Assembly: GCF_018141525.1 (NCBI RefSeq)
Contig: NZ_CP064655.1
Location: forward strand, 1,550,001 to 1,614,000
Length of the DNA: 64,000 nt
Reading direction: 5' to 3'
From: Miltoncostaea marina
GTDB lineage: Bacteria > Actinomycetota > Thermoleophilia > Miltoncostaeales > Miltoncostaeaceae
In this document: piece after piece, positions 6,809-15,351 of the stretch
Layout of the letters: every line of letters begins with the position of its first letter
How positions within the stretch are numbered: position 1 is the first letter of the stretch
Notes under the pieces: generated by a model
Told to the model about the DNA's origin: nothing
The model's input: the letters and a program-made list of their open reading frames with translations, nothing else
Databases searched by the model: none
Position numbers and translations under genes: made by a program

Positions 6809-9268
6809 ATCAGCACGCAGGCCGCCCGCCAGACCCGCCGACGCCGGCCCGCCAAGCCCGCCGCGCGCAAGGCGCCCCAGGGCGCGCAGACGCGCGAGCT
6901 CGCCGGCCTGGGCCTCGTCGCCCTCGGCCTCTTCCTCGCCGTGTCGCTGTTCCTCGGGGCCGGCGGCCCCGTGGGGGGGTGGCTGGAGGAGGGCCTGCGG
7001 CTGCTCGTCGGCCGCGCCGTCGCCGTCGCCCCGCTCGCGCTGCTGCTGGTGGGCCTCGGGCTGATCCTCGACCACCCGCTCCTCGGGGCGCGCCCGCTGC
7101 GCCTCGGCGTGCTGATCGGCTCGGCGGCGGTGGTCGTCGCCCTGGCGGGCGGTGTCTTCGGCCTGGGCGGGTCCGAGCGCACGGCCTGGTTCGAGGACGT
7201 CGGCGGCCGCGGCGGGCACATCGGCGAGGCGGGCTACTGGATCACGAGCAGCACGGTCGGCGGGTTCGGCACGGCGCTGCTCATCGTGGTGGCACTGATC
7301 GCGGCGGCGGTCCTGATCTCCGGAGCGTCGCTCGGCCTGGCGGTGCGGCGCGGGGGCGAGGGGGCGGCGGTCGCCTCGCGCAGCGTCGGGCGCGGCGTGG
7401 CGCTGGCCTCGCAGGGCGCCCTGAAGGGCGGCCAGCGCATCCGGGAGCGCCTGGACGCGATCGAGCCGCCCACCCTCATCAGCAGCCGCCGGCGCGCGCG
7501 GCCGGTTGAGTCGCGGCCGCTCGTGGACGGCGCCGACGCGTACGCCGACATCTTCGACGGCCCGTCGGCCCTGCCGCCCTCGCCGGCCCTCGTGGGCGAG
7601 GCGCCGGCCGACGAGGACGACGTGCTCCCGCGCCCCGCGAGCCCGCTCACCGCGGCCGCCGTGGTGGCCAACGAGCCGGTCGCGCCGCCGGAGCGCGCCG
7701 CCGAGCAGCTCGAGCTGGCCGACGAGGCGCCCGAGCTGGAGCCGGTGTTCACGCCGACGCCCGCCCCGTCGCGTATGCCCGAGCCGCGGGGCGCCCGCGG
7801 GACCCCGTACCGGCGGCCGCCGCTCAGCCTGCTGCGGCGCTCGAGCGGGCCCACGAGCCTCCCCGAGGACCTGGTGCGCCGCACGAGCCGCCAGCTCGAG
7901 GAGGCGCTCGGCCACTTCGGCATCGAGGCGACGGTCACCGACACGGTGGGCGGCCCGCGCGTGACCCGCTACGAGCTCCAGCTGGCGCCGGGAACGAAGG
8001 TGGGGCGCATCACCGCGCTGCGCGACGACCTCGCGTACGCCCTGGCCTCCCGCGAGGAGCTGCGCATCATCGCGCCGATCCCCGGCAAGCAGGCGGTGGG
8101 CGTGGAGGTGCCCAACCCCGAGGCGTCGCTGGTCACCCTCGGCGACATCACGCGCGAGTTCCCGCCCCACGCCGGGCCGCTGATGGCCTGGCTCGGCCTC
8201 GACCTGGGCGGCAAGCCGGTCTACATCGACCTGGCGAAGATGCCGCACCTGCTGATCGCCGGCTCCACCGGCACCGGCAAGAGCGTCTGCCTCAACTCAC
8301 TGCTCGCCTCGCTGCTGCTGCGCTCGACCCCGGATGAGTTGCGGATGATCCTCATCGATCCCAAGAAGGTCGAGCTCAACCACTACGAGAGCATCCCGCA
8401 CCTGCTGACGCCCGTCGTCACGAACATGAAGGACGCGGCGGCGGTGCTCTCCAACATCGTGCGCGAGATGGAGACCCGCTACGAGTTGATGGGCATGGCG
8501 CGGGCGCGCAACCTGCGCGACTGGAACGAGATTAGGGTCGCCGGCGGCGAGAAGCCGATCCCGACGGTCCTGGTGGTCATCGACGAGCTCGCCGATCTGA
8601 TGATGGTCTCGCCGGCCGAGGTCGAGGACTCGATCATCCGCCTCGCCCAGAAGAGCCGCGCGGTGGGGATCCACCTCGTGCTCGCCACCCAGCGCCCGAG
8701 CGCGGACGTCATCACCGGCATGATCAAGGCCAACGTGCCCTCGCGCATCGCGTTCGCGGTGTCGTCGCAGGTCGACTCGCGGGTCGTGCTCGACGCCGGC
8801 GGCGCCGAGTCGCTGCTCGGCCAGGGCGACATGCTGTTCCGCCCGGTGGGCACGTCGCGGCTGCAGCGCCTGCAGGGCGCGTACATCGGCGAGGACGAGA
8901 TCCTGGCGATCACCGACCACTGGCGCGCGCAGGGCAAGCCGGAGATGCGCCGCGAGCTGATGGAGCGCGCCGAGCCCGAGGACGACCCGGTCGAGACCGA
9001 GGTCGACGACATGCTCGAGCGCGCCATCGAGATGGTCGTCGAGCAGGGGACGGCGTCGGTGTCGCTGCTGCAGCGGCGCCTCGGCGTGGGCTACGCGCGC
9101 GCCGGCCGGCTGGTCGACTCGATGGAGCGCATGGGGGTCGTCTCCGGGCACGAGGGCTCGAAGCCGCGGACCGTGCTCGTGGGCCCCGGCGACCTCGACC
9201 GCCTGCTGCGGCGGACGCCCGCGCCGGAGCCGGAACCGGCGGAGGAGGAGGCGCCCGCCCCGGGGTGA
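6809..9268 (+). CDS. ftsK: DNA translocase FtsK/SpoIIIE
   Basis: A septal DNA pump that moves chromosome ends during division. It has about 819 residues: a basic N-terminus, four membrane spans within roughly residues 30-200, a Pro/Glu-rich linker to about 370, then the motor with Walker A GSTGTGKS (near 485-492) and Walker B VVIDELADL (near 590), and a C-terminal gamma winged helix for KOPS-like sequence reading. There is no in-frame ATG, GTG or TTG close to a ribosome site. A perfect GGAGGTG (6798-6804) sits 6 nt before an ATC codon, giving a sensible N-terminus (STQAARQTRRRR), so an AUC start is proposed. The alternative, a GTG at 6338 with no ribosome site, would add about 157 low-complexity residues. 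Confidence 0.9.
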   Translation: MSTQAARQTRRRRPAKPAARKAPQGAQTRELAGLGLVALGLFLAVSLFLGAGGPVGGWLEEGLRLLVGRAVAVAPLALLLVGLGLILDHPLLGARPLRLGVLIGSAAVVVALAGGVFGLGGSERTAWFEDVGGRGGHIGEAGYWITSSTVGGFGTALLIVVALIAAAVLISGASLGLAVRRGGEGAAVASRSVGRGVALASQGALKGGQRIRERLDAIEPPTLISSRRRARPVESRPLVDGADAYADIFDGPSALPPSPALVGEAPADEDDVLPRPASPLTAAAVVANEPVAPPERAAEQLELADEAPELEPVFTPTPAPSRMPEPRGARGTPYRRPPLSLLRRSSGPTSLPEDLVRRTSRQLEEALGHFGIEATVTDTVGGPRVTRYELQLAPGTKVGRITALRDDLAYALASREELRIIAPIPGKQAVGVEVPNPEASLVTLGDITREFPPHAGPLMAWLGLDLGGKPVYIDLAKMPHLLIAGSTGTGKSVCLNSLLASLLLRSTPDELRMILIDPKKVELNHYESIPHLLTPVVTNMKDAAAVLSNIVREMETRYELMGMARARNLRDWNEIRVAGGEKPIPTVLVVIDELADLMMVSPAEVEDSIIRLAQKSRAVGIHLVLATQRPSADVITGMIKANVPSRIAFAVSSQVDSRVVLDAGGAESLLGQGDMLFRPVGTSRLQRLQGAYIGEDEILAITDHWRAQGKPEMRRELMERAEPEDDPVETEVDDMLERAIEMVVEQGTASVSLLQRRLGVGYARAGRLVDSMERMGVVSGHEGSKPRTVLVGPGDLDRLLRRTPAPEPEPAEEEAPAPG

Positions 9269-9273
9269 CGAAC

Positions 9274-9303
9274 TTGCGCGGGTCGCGCGGGCTGGGCTAG
9301 GGT
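9274..9303 (+). promoter_or_regulatory. Promoter for the rodZ-like gene
   Basis: TTGCGC (9274-9279) and TAGGGT (9298-9303) are spaced 18 bp apart. They lie just after ftsK and leave a leader of about 30 nt before the ATG at 9339. Confidence 0.5.
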
Positions 9304-9338
9304 GCCGCGGCGGGCGGGGTGCCGCTCGCCACGCACCC

Positions 9339-10163
9339 ATGTTCGAGATCGGGAACACACTCCGTGAAGCGCGCCTGCGTCGAGGGCTGGACATCCTCGA
9401 CTGCGAGGCCGAGACCAAGATCCGCGCGAAGTACCTCCGGGCGATGGAGGAGGAGCAGTTCGACCTCATGCCGTCGCCCACCTACGTGCGGGGCTTCCTG
9501 CGCACGTACGCGGACTTCCTCGACCTCGACGGCCGGCTCGTGCTCGACGAGTACGAGTCGCGCTTCGGCGAGCTGCGCCACCTCAGCGAGGCGGGCCCAC
9601 GCTCGGCCCGTCAGGCCCGCGGCCCGCGGGGCTCCTCGTCACGGCCCGACGCGCGCCGTCCTCCGCCCACCCCGATGCGCCGCCGCAACCAGCGCCGCCG
9701 CCGCACCGAGGTGCAGCTCCTGTGGCTCGCGATCGGCGGCGTGATGGCCGTGGCGCTCCTCATCTGGATGGGCGTGGGCGAGACGCGCAGCGGGGCGCAG
9801 CTGCCCGTCACGGCGCCCGGGGGCCCGACCGCCGGCGCGCCCGCGCCCACGGCCTCGGCACCCGACACCGACTCCACCGAGCGCCCCGTGCGCGCGAAGA
9901 AGACTGCGATCACGCTCACCGGTGACGGCACGAACGGCTGCTGGGTGCAGGTGCGCTCGAAGACGGCCGACGGCCGGCTGGTCTACGAGGGCACCCTCGC
10001 GCCCGGCGAGTCCCGGACGTTCCGCGTGCTGGAGGGCATCTGGCTGCGCGCGGCGAACCCCGCCGAGCTGGCCGTGACGATCGGCGGCAAGGCCGTGAGC
10101 CTCGACGCCAGCCAGAGCGGCACGTGGCGCCTCACGCCCAACGGGGTGAAGAGCGCCGCCTGA
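9339..10163 (+). CDS. RodZ-like HTH membrane protein
   Basis: A 274-residue protein with the RodZ architecture. Residues 1-70 form an HTH_25 domain (IGNTLREARLRRGLDI, then YLRAMEEEQFDLMPS and YVRGFLRTYA). A basic/proline linker follows, then one transmembrane span (LWLAIGGVMAVALLIWMGV, about 128-146), and outside it a DUF4115-type beta domain from about residue 185 containing CWVQVRS and EGTLAPGESRTF. RodZ links the MreB cytoskeleton to the wall-elongation machinery; no mreB is in this window, so its partner is unknown. In many actinobacteria this gene sits between ftsK and cinA, as here. Confidence 0.8.
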   Translation: MFEIGNTLREARLRRGLDILDCEAETKIRAKYLRAMEEEQFDLMPSPTYVRGFLRTYADFLDLDGRLVLDEYESRFGELRHLSEAGPRSARQARGPRGSSSRPDARRPPPTPMRRRNQRRRRTEVQLLWLAIGGVMAVALLIWMGVGETRSGAQLPVTAPGGPTAGAPAPTASAPDTDSTERPVRAKKTAITLTGDGTNGCWVQVRSKTADGRLVYEGTLAPGESRTFRVLEGIWLRAANPAELAVTIGGKAVSLDASQSGTWRLTPNGVKSAA

Positions 10164-10179
10164 GCCCGCCGGCGGGGCC

Positions 10180-11436
10180 GTGACCGCCGCCGTGCTGGTC
10201 ACGGGGGACGAGGTCCTCCGCGGCCGCATCCAGGAGCGCAACGCGGGGCTGCTCGCCCGCAGCCTCGAGGCGCGGGGCGTCACGGTGGCGCGCGTCGAGA
10301 TGGTCGGCGACGACCTCGAGGCGATCGCCGCGGGCGTGGGGCGGCTGGCCGGCTCGGGCGTCGACCTGGTCTGCGTGTCCGGCGGCCTGGGGCCCACCCA
10401 CGACGACGTCTCGATGGCCGCGGTGGCGCGGGCCACCGGCAGGCGGCTCGTCGTCCACCCGGCGGCGCTCGAGATGGTGCGCCGGGCGAGCCGCGCGGTG
10501 GCGGTCGACCCCGCCGTCGCGCGGGCGGTGCAGGATAAGCAGGCATCGCTGCCGGAGGGCTCGCGCGTGCTGCCCCCGCCCGGCACCGCCCCCGGCTGCG
10601 CGCTGCGCCACGGCGGCGTGTCCGTGGTGGTGCTGCCCGGCCCGCCGTGGGAGCTCGCCGCCATGTGGGAGGGCGCGCTCGGCGTCCCGGAGGTCGCGGA
10701 GGTGCTGGCACGGGCGACGGCCCGCCACGAGCGCGTCCTGCGCCTGTTCGGCGTGCCGGAGTCGCGGCTGGTCGGCGTCCTGGAGGGCCTCGGACGCGAC
10801 GCGTGGGCGCGCCTGCGGGTGGGGATCTGCGCCCGCGACGCCGAGCTGGAGGTCACCGTCCGGGCGCGGCCGGCGGACGAGCCCGCGGCCGCCGCGCTGG
10901 AGGAGCTCGTGCGGGCGGCCCTCGGCGACGCGCTGTTCGCCGCCGACGGGACGACGGTGGACGAGATCGTGGCCCGGGACCTGGTCGCGGCGGGGGAGAG
11001 CGTCGCGGTCGCCGAGTCGTGCACCGGCGGCGGCCTCGGCGCCCGCCTGACGGCCCTGCCCGGCTCGTCCGCCTACGTGCTCGGGGGCGTCATCGCCTAC
11101 TCGAACGACCTCAAGGAGCGCCTCCTGGGGGTCGACCGGGGGCTCCTCGAGCGGCACGGCGCCGTCTCGGCCGAGTGCGCCCGCGCGATGGCCGAGGGCG
11201 CGCGGGCCCGCCTCGGCAGCGACTGGGCGCTCTCGGTGACCGGGGTCGCGGGGCCCGGCGGGGGCACCCCCGACAAGCCGGTCGGCCTCGTGCACGTGGG
11301 CCTCGCGGGGCCCGGCGGCGTCGTGCGGCTCGCCGAGCTGCGCCGCGGCGGCGACCGCGAGGCGATCCGGGCGCGCTCGGTGACGGCCGCCCTGCACCTG
11401 CTGCGCGTCGCCCTGGGGGAGCGCGCCGGGGCGTGA
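10180..11436 (+). CDS. cinA: CinA: competence/damage-inducible protein, nicotinamide-nucleotide amidase
   Basis: A 418-residue two-domain protein. The N-terminal molybdopterin-binding-like (COG1058) domain covers residues 1 to about 165 with TGDEVLRG, SGGLGPTHDD and PGPPWE. The C-terminal amidohydrolase domain (about 250-418) carries AESCTGGGLGARLT and SVTGVAGPGGG, which deaminate NMN formed when NAD is consumed. The GTG start follows the rodZ-like stop by 16 bp. The order ftsK, rodZ, cinA, thpR, recA is a conserved actinobacterial arrangement; pgsA, often present before cinA, is missing here. Confidence 0.93.
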   Translation: MTAAVLVTGDEVLRGRIQERNAGLLARSLEARGVTVARVEMVGDDLEAIAAGVGRLAGSGVDLVCVSGGLGPTHDDVSMAAVARATGRRLVVHPAALEMVRRASRAVAVDPAVARAVQDKQASLPEGSRVLPPPGTAPGCALRHGGVSVVVLPGPPWELAAMWEGALGVPEVAEVLARATARHERVLRLFGVPESRLVGVLEGLGRDAWARLRVGICARDAELEVTVRARPADEPAAAALEELVRAALGDALFAADGTTVDEIVARDLVAAGESVAVAESCTGGGLGARLTALPGSSAYVLGGVIAYSNDLKERLLGVDRGLLERHGAVSAECARAMAEGARARLGSDWALSVTGVAGPGGGTPDKPVGLVHVGLAGPGGVVRLAELRRGGDREAIRARSVTAALHLLRVALGERAGA

Positions 11437-11504
11437 CGCCCGGCGGCGCGGGCTCGGCACACCCCCGTCGCACCCGTGGCCGGCCACGACGCGCGCGCCC
11501 GGGG

Positions 11505-11510
11505 TAGCGT
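11505..11510 (+). promoter_or_regulatory. -10 element (TAGCGT) before thpR
   Basis: TAGCGT ends 8 nt before the GTG at 11518, the same geometry as at dapA and miaB; this helps choose that GTG over those at 11476 and 11509. Confidence 0.45.
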
Positions 11511-11517
11511 GGCCGGT

Positions 11518-12087
11518 GTGGACGCCGTCCGGCCGGTCAACCGCCTGTTCGTCGCCGCCGAGCTGCCCGCGGCCGCCCGGGAGCGCGCGGCGGCGCTCGG
11601 CCGCGAGGTGGCCGGGCGGGTGGACGGCCGCGCCGTGCCGGCGGCCTCGCTCCACGTGACGCTCGAGTTCCTCGGCCCCGTGCCGGCGGACCGGGTCCCC
11701 GCCCTCGCCGAGGCGGTCACCGGCGCCGCCGCCGGCCCGCCCGCGCGCGTCGCCCCGGCCGCCCTGCGGGCCCGCCCACGGGCCGCGCGGGCCCGCCTGG
11801 TGGCGCTCGAGCTGGCCGACCCCGACGGGGTGCTCGCCGCGATGGCGGGCCGCGTCCGCGGCGCCGCCGACCGCGCCCTGGGGCGCGCGCCGTCGGCGGT
11901 CGCCTTCTGGCCGCACGTGACGATCGTGCGCCTGCGCCGGCCCGCCCGGGTGGCGGGCCTGCCGGCCGTCGATGGGGAACGCCTGTTCGATATCAGCCGA
12001 GCGGCGCTCTATGATTCCGTCCAGTCGCCGGGCGGGCCTCCGGAGTACCGGGAGCTCGCCGCGGTGGAGTTGTCACCAGCCCGCTGA
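11518..12087 (+). CDS. thpR: RNA 2',3'-cyclic phosphodiesterase (2H family)
   Basis: A 189-residue 2H phosphoesterase that opens 2',3'-cyclic phosphate ends on RNA. Both catalytic HxT motifs are present: SLHVTLEF near residue 43 and [10 protein letters not shown] near residue 132. The family usually starts with a short lead into RLFVAxELP, here RLFVAAELP, which fits the GTG at 11518. In-frame GTGs at 11509 and 11476 are possible, but 11518 has a TAGCGT -10 element at leaderless spacing. The gene ends 14 bp before recA, with the recA ribosome site overlapping its stop region, so the two are probably co-transcribed. Confidence 0.85.
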   Translation: MDAVRPVNRLFVAAELPAAARERAAALGREVAGRVDGRAVPAASLHVTLEFLGPVPADRVPALAEAVTGAAAGPPARVAPAALRARPRAARARLVALELADPDGVLAAMAGRVRGAADRALGRAPSAVAFWPHVTIVRLRRPARVAGLPAVDGERLFDISRAALYDSVQSPGGPPEYRELAAVELSPAR

Positions 12088-12101
12088 AGGAGGCCCTTCC
12101 C

Positions 12102-13187
12102 GTGGAGAAGCACGAGGCGCTCGGCTCCGCCGTCGCGCAGATCGAGCGGCAGTTCGGCAAGGGCGCCATCATGCGCATGGGCGACACCGCGATGACCGAG
12201 GTCTCGGCCGTCCCGACCGGCGCCCTGGCGCTCGACATCGCGCTCGGCATCGGCGGCATCCCGCGCGGCCGCATCGTGGAGGTCTTCGGCCCGGAGAGCT
12301 CCGGCAAGACGACCCTCCTGTACCACCTCATCGCGCAGGCCCAGAAGCGCGGCGGGCTCTGCGCCTTCATCGACGCCGAGCACGCGATGGACCCGACGTA
12401 CGCCAAGCGGATCGGCGTCGACGTGGACGAGCTGCTGCTGTCGCAGCCCGACCACGGCGAGCAGGCGCTCGAGATCGCCGACCTGCTCGTCCGCTCGGCG
12501 GCGCTCGACGTCGTCGCGATCGACTCCGTGGCGGCGCTCGTGCCGAAGGCGGAGATCGAGGGGGAGATGGGCGACTCACACGTCGGCCTGCAGGCGCGCC
12601 TCATGTCGCAGGCGCTGCGCAAGCTGGCCGGCAACCTCAACCGGGCCGGCACGATCTGCATCTTCACCAACCAGCTGCGCGAGAAGATCGGCGTCATGTT
12701 CGGGTCGCCCGAGACCACCCCCGGCGGCCGCGCGCTGAAGTTCTACGCGTCCGTGCGCCTCGACATCCGCCGCATCGAGACCCTCAAGGAGGGGACCGAG
12801 GCCGTCGGCAACCGGGCGCGGGTGAAGATCGTCAAGAACAAGGTCGCGCCGCCGTTCCGCCAGGCGGAGTTCGACATCATCTACGGCGAGGGGATCTCCC
12901 ACGAGGGCAACCTCCTCGACCTGGGCGTCGAGCGCGGCATCGTCCAGAAGAGCGGGGCGTACTTCTCGTTCAACGACGAGCGCCTCGGCCAGGGGCGCCA
13001 CGCGGCGCGGGCGTTCCTGAGGGAGCACCCCGACGTGGCGGCGATCCTCGAGGCCAGGATCCGCGAGGACGCCGGCGTGCCGGGCGGGGTGCCGTTCGAC
13101 CCGGCGACCGGCGAGGTCATCGAGCCGACGACCGGCGCGGGGGACGCGCCCGCCGCCAAGCCCAAGCTGGCGGCCGCGAAGGGCTGA
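12102..13187 (+). CDS. recA: RecA recombinase
   Basis: A 361-residue RecA that forms filaments on single-stranded DNA for strand exchange and the SOS response. Walker [10 protein letters not shown] lies near residues 64-72, with [13 protein letters not shown] (Walker B), loop 2 around [22 protein letters not shown], and the C-terminal domain ending in an Ala/Lys tail. The GTG start has a GAAGGAGG site 9 nt upstream. There is no intein. No recX follows; instead there is a small membrane protein. No SOS box is recognised upstream, but the gene is likely read through from thpR. Confidence 0.97.
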   Translation: MEKHEALGSAVAQIERQFGKGAIMRMGDTAMTEVSAVPTGALALDIALGIGGIPRGRIVEVFGPESSGKTTLLYHLIAQAQKRGGLCAFIDAEHAMDPTYAKRIGVDVDELLLSQPDHGEQALEIADLLVRSAALDVVAIDSVAALVPKAEIEGEMGDSHVGLQARLMSQALRKLAGNLNRAGTICIFTNQLREKIGVMFGSPETTPGGRALKFYASVRLDIRRIETLKEGTEAVGNRARVKIVKNKVAPPFRQAEFDIIYGEGISHEGNLLDLGVERGIVQKSGAYFSFNDERLGQGRHAARAFLREHPDVAAILEARIREDAGVPGGVPFDPATGEVIEPTTGAGDAPAAKPKLAAAKG

Positions 13188-13239
13188 CCCGGGGGCCGGA
13201 CGGGGCGCGGGGCGCTCCGTCCGGCCCGCCCGCGGCCGC

Positions 13240-13626
13240 ATGTCGGCGCGCAGACTCCGCCGCTGGGGCGCCGTGACGGCGGCCGCGCTCATCGTCGTGG
13301 CCGCGGTGTGGGCGGTCTGGTACCGCGACACCTATCACCTCTGGCCGGGCCAGAGCGTCCCGCCGCGCGTCCACTGGTGCGGCCGCGACTACGACCGCAG
13401 CAGCAGCCCGCCGGTCGCCTACGCGGAGGCCCGGCGGACGCTCGGCGCCCCGCTGCGGCACGTCATGCGCGTGCCGCCGGCCGGGCGGCGGCACGACGTG
13501 GTCGCCGCGATCGGCCCCGGCGCGGCGGAGCGGCGCGAGCGCGGCGGGGTGGCATGCGCGAGCCTCATCGCGCTCCGGCTCGGGCCGAGCCGCTACCTCT
13601 TCTACGAGCTGCAGGGCGGCGTCTGA
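13240..13626 (+). CDS. Small membrane-anchored protein of unknown function
   Basis: A 128-residue protein with an Arg-rich N-terminus (SARRLRRWG), one transmembrane helix (residues about 10-28, AVTAAALIVVAAVWAVW) and an external domain of about 95 residues with two cysteines (WCGRDYD and VACASL) that could form a disulphide. No family recognised. It starts 52 bp after recA in the position where recX often sits, but bears no resemblance to RecX. Its stop faces the convergent gene at 13667 across a small hairpin. Confidence 0.6.
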   Translation: MSARRLRRWGAVTAAALIVVAAVWAVWYRDTYHLWPGQSVPPRVHWCGRDYDRSSSPPVAYAEARRTLGAPLRHVMRVPPAGRRHDVVAAIGPGAAERRERGGVACASLIALRLGPSRYLFYELQGGV

Positions 13627-13637
13627 CACCGCGTCGG

Positions 13638-13653
13638 GGCCCGCCCGCGGGCC
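13638..13653. terminator. Hairpin between convergent genes
   Basis: GGCCCG (13638-13643) pairs with CGGGCC (13648-13653) around a 4-nt loop, midway between two converging stop codons. No T-tract; possibly bidirectional. Confidence 0.35.
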
Positions 13654-13666
13654 GCCCGGGGAGGCG

Positions 13667-13957
13667 TCAGCCCGCCGCGCCGGGCGGCGGCGGGCCTCCC
13701 ACCCGGCCGTCGGGCCCGAAGCGGCCGAAGCGCGACTGGGCGCCGCGCATGTGGACCTCGAGCACGACGCCCTTCACGAAGCGCTCGCGCTCGCCCAGCT
13801 CCATCTGCTCGAGCTGCAGCACCTGCTCGGCCGAGGCGGTCACGCCGGGCTCGCCGGCGAGCGCGCGGAGCGGGTCGTCGATCAGCGCGTCGCGGAAGCC
13901 GGGGTCGGCGACCACGCGGGTCCAGAGGGGGATCGTCGTCGGCGGCGGCTCGGCCAC
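13667..13957 (-). CDS. Small NHLP/Os1348-like protein
   Basis: A 96-residue protein. Its first half (RVVADPGFRDALIDDPLRAL followed by a PGVTASAEQV turn) closely resembles the nitrile-hydratase-leader-like clan (Os1348-type), in which an xDPxFRxxLxxDPxxAL helix precedes a second helix. The remainder is acidic/helical, then Gly/Pro-rich (GRVGGPPPPGAAG). Proteins of this clan are either RiPP leader peptides or stand-alone proteins. No nearby gene is a convincing RiPP modifying enzyme; MiaB, divergent and 49 bp away, is a radical-SAM tRNA enzyme. GTG start. The assignment to the clan is by eye. Confidence 0.6.
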   Translation of the reverse strand: MAEPPPTTIPLWTRVVADPGFRDALIDDPLRALAGEPGVTASAEQVLQLEQMELGERERFVKGVVLEVHMRGAQSRFGRFGPDGRVGGPPPPGAAG

Positions 13958-13994
13958 GCCCCCATGATCCCACGGAGGGCCGGCGCGGCGCCGG

Positions 13995-14000
13995 TAGGAT
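13995..14000 (+). promoter_or_regulatory. -10 element (TAGGAT) of leaderless miaB
   Basis: TAGGAT ends 7 nt before the miaB ATG and there is no Shine-Dalgarno in between. The divergent gene begins 49 bp away. Confidence 0.6.
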
Positions 14001-14006
14001 GGGCCG

Positions 14007-15344
14007 ATGCGCTACCACCTGACGACGTTCGGCTGCCAGATGAACGAGCACGACTCCGAGCGGATGCGCGGGGTCTTGGAGGACCTCGGCTACTCGCGGG
14101 TCGACGCGCGCGACGAGGCCGACCTGATCCTCTTCAACACCTGCACCATCCGCGGCAGCGCGGACGAGCGCTTCCTCGGCAACCTGGGCGACGCGAAGCG
14201 GGTCAAGCGCGAGCGGCCGGACGCGCTGGTGGCCGTCGGCGGCTGCTGGGCGCAGAGCATGAAGGAGCAGGTCTTCCGCGAGTTCCCGTTCGTCGACATC
14301 GCGTTCGGCCCGAGCGAGGTGGCGCGGCTCGGCGAGCTGGTGGCCCGCGAGCGGATCGACGCGGTGGGGGCGTTCAGCTTCGACGGCGCGTTCAGCGGCA
14401 GCCTGCCAGCGCGGCGCGAGCGCGCGCACCAGGCGTGGGTGCAGATCTCGGTGGGCTGCAACTGCGTCTGCGCGTACTGCATCGTGCCGAGCGTGCGCGG
14501 CCGCGAGCGCAGCCGTCCGCTCGCCGACGTGGTCGGCGAGGTGCGGGCGCTGGCCGCCGACGGCGTGGTCGAGGTGACGCTGCTCGGCCAGAACGTCAAC
14601 TCGTACGGCCGCGACCTGCCGCGCGAGGAGCGGGCCACCTTCGCCGAGCTGCTGCGCGCGGTCGCGGGCGTCGAGGGCATCGCGCGGGTGCGCTACACCA
14701 GCCCGCACCCGAAGGACATGAAGGCCGACGTCATCGCCGCGATGGCGGAGTGCCCGGAGGTCTGCGAGCACCTCCACCTGCCCGCGCAGTCGGGCAGCAC
14801 GCGGATCCTCAAGGCGATGCGGCGCACCTACAGCCGCGAGCGCTACCTCGACCTGGTGGCGCGGCTCCGCGGGGCGATCCCCGACCTGTCGCTCACCACG
14901 GATCTGATCGTGGGCTTCCCCGGCGAGACCGAGGCCGACTTCGAGGACACGCTGCGCCTGGTCGAGGAGTGCCGCTACGACGGCGCCTACACGTTCCTCT
15001 ACTCGCCCCGGCCGGGCACGGAGGCGGCCGAGCGGCTGCCCGACGACGTGCCGGCCGAGGTCAAGCGCGAGCGCATCGGGCGGCTGGTCGAGGTCGTGCA
15101 GCGCACCGCCGCGGAGCGCGCCGCCCGCTTCGTCGGCACGACCGGCGAGGTGCTGGTCGAGGGGCCCTCGCGCACCGACCCGTCCAAGCTGCGGGGGCGG
15201 CTGCGCCAGAACATCACCGTCAACTTCACCGGGACCGCCGCGCCCGGCTCGCTGGTGCGGGTGGCGATCGAGGGCGCGACGTCGACCACGCTGTCCGGGC
15301 GCCAGGCCGGCGCCCCCGCGCCGGCGGACCTCGTCCCGGCCTGA
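14007..15344 (+). CDS. miaB: tRNA-2-methylthio-N6-isopentenyladenosine37 synthase MiaB
   Basis: A radical-SAM methylthiotransferase that adds a methylthio group to i6A37 of tRNA, after MiaA. It has 445 residues. The N-terminal UPF0004 domain holds cluster cysteines Cys10 (TFGCQMNE), Cys46 (NTCTIRG) and Cys80 (VGGCWAQ). The radical-SAM CxxxCxxC is Cys151, Cys155 and Cys158 in GCNCVCAYC, with an extra cysteine at 153 where the family usually has Arg or Asn. LLGQNVNSYG and the C-terminal TRAM domain are intact. The ATG is leaderless behind TAGGAT. miaA follows 7 bp after the stop, so both steps of the modification are made from one transcript. Confidence 0.95.
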   Translation: MRYHLTTFGCQMNEHDSERMRGVLEDLGYSRVDARDEADLILFNTCTIRGSADERFLGNLGDAKRVKRERPDALVAVGGCWAQSMKEQVFREFPFVDIAFGPSEVARLGELVARERIDAVGAFSFDGAFSGSLPARRERAHQAWVQISVGCNCVCAYCIVPSVRGRERSRPLADVVGEVRALAADGVVEVTLLGQNVNSYGRDLPREERATFAELLRAVAGVEGIARVRYTSPHPKDMKADVIAAMAECPEVCEHLHLPAQSGSTRILKAMRRTYSRERYLDLVARLRGAIPDLSLTTDLIVGFPGETEADFEDTLRLVEECRYDGAYTFLYSPRPGTEAAERLPDDVPAEVKRERIGRLVEVVQRTAAERAARFVGTTGEVLVEGPSRTDPSKLRGRLRQNITVNFTGTAAPGSLVRVAIEGATSTTLSGRQAGAPAPADLVPA

Positions 15345-15351
15345 CGCGGCG

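Noticed and set aside
12102-13187. Intein in RecA
   Set aside because: The protein is of normal length and all RecA motifs are contiguous.
13667-15344. A RiPP cluster formed by the NHLP-like protein and the radical-SAM enzyme
   Set aside because: The radical-SAM protein is a full-length MiaB with all family cysteines and a TRAM domain, coupled to miaA, so it is a tRNA enzyme.
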